Below are positions 6,401 to 6,465 of a stretch of DNA of 6,465 nucleotides, in pieces (the stretch's first letter is position 1; every line of letters begins with the position of its first letter). The position numbers were made by a program, and so were the translations under genes. The DNA comes from Bacteroidales bacterium (GTDB lineage Bacteria; Bacteroidota; Bacteroidia; Bacteroidales; UBA7960). Where the stretch lies: assembly GCA_007128045.1 (NCBI GenBank), contig SKYG01000312.1, positions 1-6,465 on the forward strand, read 5' to 3'. The notes under the pieces were generated by a model. That model searched no databases. It saw nothing but the letters and a program-made list of their open reading frames with translations, and was not told the DNA's origin.

Positions 6401-6454
6401 CTACTATTGTGCAACGTGGCCAAATACCTGAGAATGGACCATGAATGTTCATAA
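3404..6454 (+). CDS. Multi-PAS hybrid sensor histidine kinase
   Basis: The 1016-residue product from the first ATG (3404) is a soluble hybrid histidine kinase with no membrane segment. Five PAS domains end in DIT-type motifs: about 1-105, 117-236, 246-360, 372-493 and 505-620. Several carry PAC-type 'VHPDD' loops. A coiled linker leads to HisKA with the phospho-accepting His652 in ATISHELRTPLNHILGFS. The ATPase domain has an N box (NLFKNAVKFT, Asn770/Asn774), G1 (DTGVGIP, from Asp802) and G2 (GLGIGLAIS, from Gly832). A receiver (about 892-1012) has the acidic pocket Glu899-Asp901, phospho-acceptor Asp944 (LMDLKMPVMNG), Thr972 and Lys994. All catalytic residues are present. PAS1 and PAS3 resemble each other around VHPDDMQATLDA/VHEDDLQPTLDA, perhaps from duplication. 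No output domain follows, so phosphate probably passes to a separate HPt or regulator. The real gene once began further upstream, so 3404 is a restart or the result of damage. Ligands are unknown. Confidence 0.9.
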   Translation: MDRFFNINLDLLSIADIDGRFVKVNQSWADILGYSVAELETKKFLSFVHPDDMQATLDALLDLSANKDVHNFTNRYMAKDGSYRHIEWRSRPYGNLIYSSARDITEKLASETKLRETEKRLSTAQSFASIGVWEYNVNNGSLYWSKECEALFGLEEGEFEGSFEDFLKRVHPDDRQLVIETNQPITGNRKAVPLEYEHRIIKKNGETCWVRESASLIKSNPGQDEKIVGLVMDITKQKMNELSLARSEERYRGLVESQTDLIVRVDADNRLTFVNDAYCKMFGKSREELLGQSFTPLVHEDDLQPTLDAMKDLHKPPYRCTLAQRAMTKDGWRWIHWEDNAILDGDDQILEIQGVGRDITKLKETEEALRINEMQMKSLLAETPAVVYSYRFVNGAVDIIYINENVENILGFKPEYFLNNFEAWAACVHPDDLEKNQIRLENTAKNLVIGVEDHFEYRFKDSKGNFHWLCDRQKVIRGIDGDFQVVGVWVDVTKEVEAREAIEKEEKLRQIVENLDGVFWLRSADRRDMLYVSDKYEELFGRTKQSLKDNPRTFMGNIHKDDIKRIEKAFEYFLITGKFNQDYRITKPDGKTAWLSSMAFPVKNENGKIIRYAGFVTEITKRKKIEQQLIAEKEKAEESDRLKSAFLATISHELRTPLNHILGFSDIIRSSSKDEDHRDFAGMIYESGSKFLSMVEDIFDLALVERGEVRLRRQTFQIAELFLENKSSLEELLTKSEKNEQISLVFKPDSNLLTSYIHSDRYKISQVLVNLFKNAVKFTREGVIEYGFYSEGNNKLVFYVKDTGVGIPADKADVIFDFFRQADDSHARHFEGLGIGLAISQKIAHAMHAELSFSSVEGKGTTFYFSIPLEMASSVKKSANTKVTERDYNFSGKTILIAEDDEYGLFLIQSILKNTSVNILEAFNGKEAVELIARHPEIELVLMDLKMPVMNGLDATRLIKDMKPELPVLALTAYNLAKDRDKAMEAGCDEVITKPVNPDLLLCNVAKYLRMDHECS

Positions 6455-6465
6455 TTGGGAGTCAA

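Noticed and set aside
6064..6465. 133-residue minus-strand frame at the right edge
   Set aside because: It is antisense to the kinase receiver domain, which has all expected catalytic residues; the minus frame shows no family motif.

Overview
The window most likely comes from a Bacteroidota chromosome (Bacteroidales- or Cytophaga-like). The indicators are a repeat protein of the '5-fold beta-flower' type, a very long cytoplasmic PAS-rich hybrid histidine kinase, moderate GC content, and A-rich leaders without a clear Shine-Dalgarno at the starts examined. The assignment is inferred from gene content, not from a marker gene.

Layout, left to right. (1) Positions 1-1137 (+) hold most of an mcrC-type gene, the nuclease partner of the McrBC modification-dependent restriction system. 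Its reading frame is open to the window edge, so its N-terminus, and presumably mcrB, lie outside. (2) Positions 1138-1443 hold debris: a 45-codon C-terminal winged-helix-like fragment that follows the mcrC stop in the same frame, a 12-bp tandem duplication, and a short open stretch that looks like another C-terminal fragment. (3) Positions 1444-2038 (+) hold an intact-looking overlapping pair: a small, very acidic protein and a secreted protein made of six 16-residue YDGSGR-type repeats. (4) Positions 2039-2162 are essentially non-coding apart from a doubtful 29-codon ORF. (5) Positions 2163-3071 (-) hold two broken genes joined head to tail: the front of a uracil-DNA-glycosylase-like gene, with a one-base frameshift near 2950, and the back of a DUF6994-type gene. 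The join lies at about 2641-2660. (6) Positions 3072-3151 form a short divergent spacer. (7) Positions 3152-6454 (+) hold a hybrid histidine kinase whose reading frame begins inside a PAS domain with no usual start codon. The first ATG, at 3404, gives a protein with five PAS domains, HisKA, HATPase and a C-terminal receiver.

The main message is architectural. Between a restriction gene and a sensor kinase lies a strip in which at least four genes are truncated, frameshifted or reduced to a tail, while one small secreted-protein pair stays intact. This looks like the worn edge of a defence or accessory island with repeated deletion and insertion. I see no IS element, tRNA, CRISPR array or recombinase here that would explain the breaks. 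I found no convincing new multi-gene system. The best leads are the acidic/beta-flower gene pair, the UDG-DUF6994 junction and the decapitated kinase.
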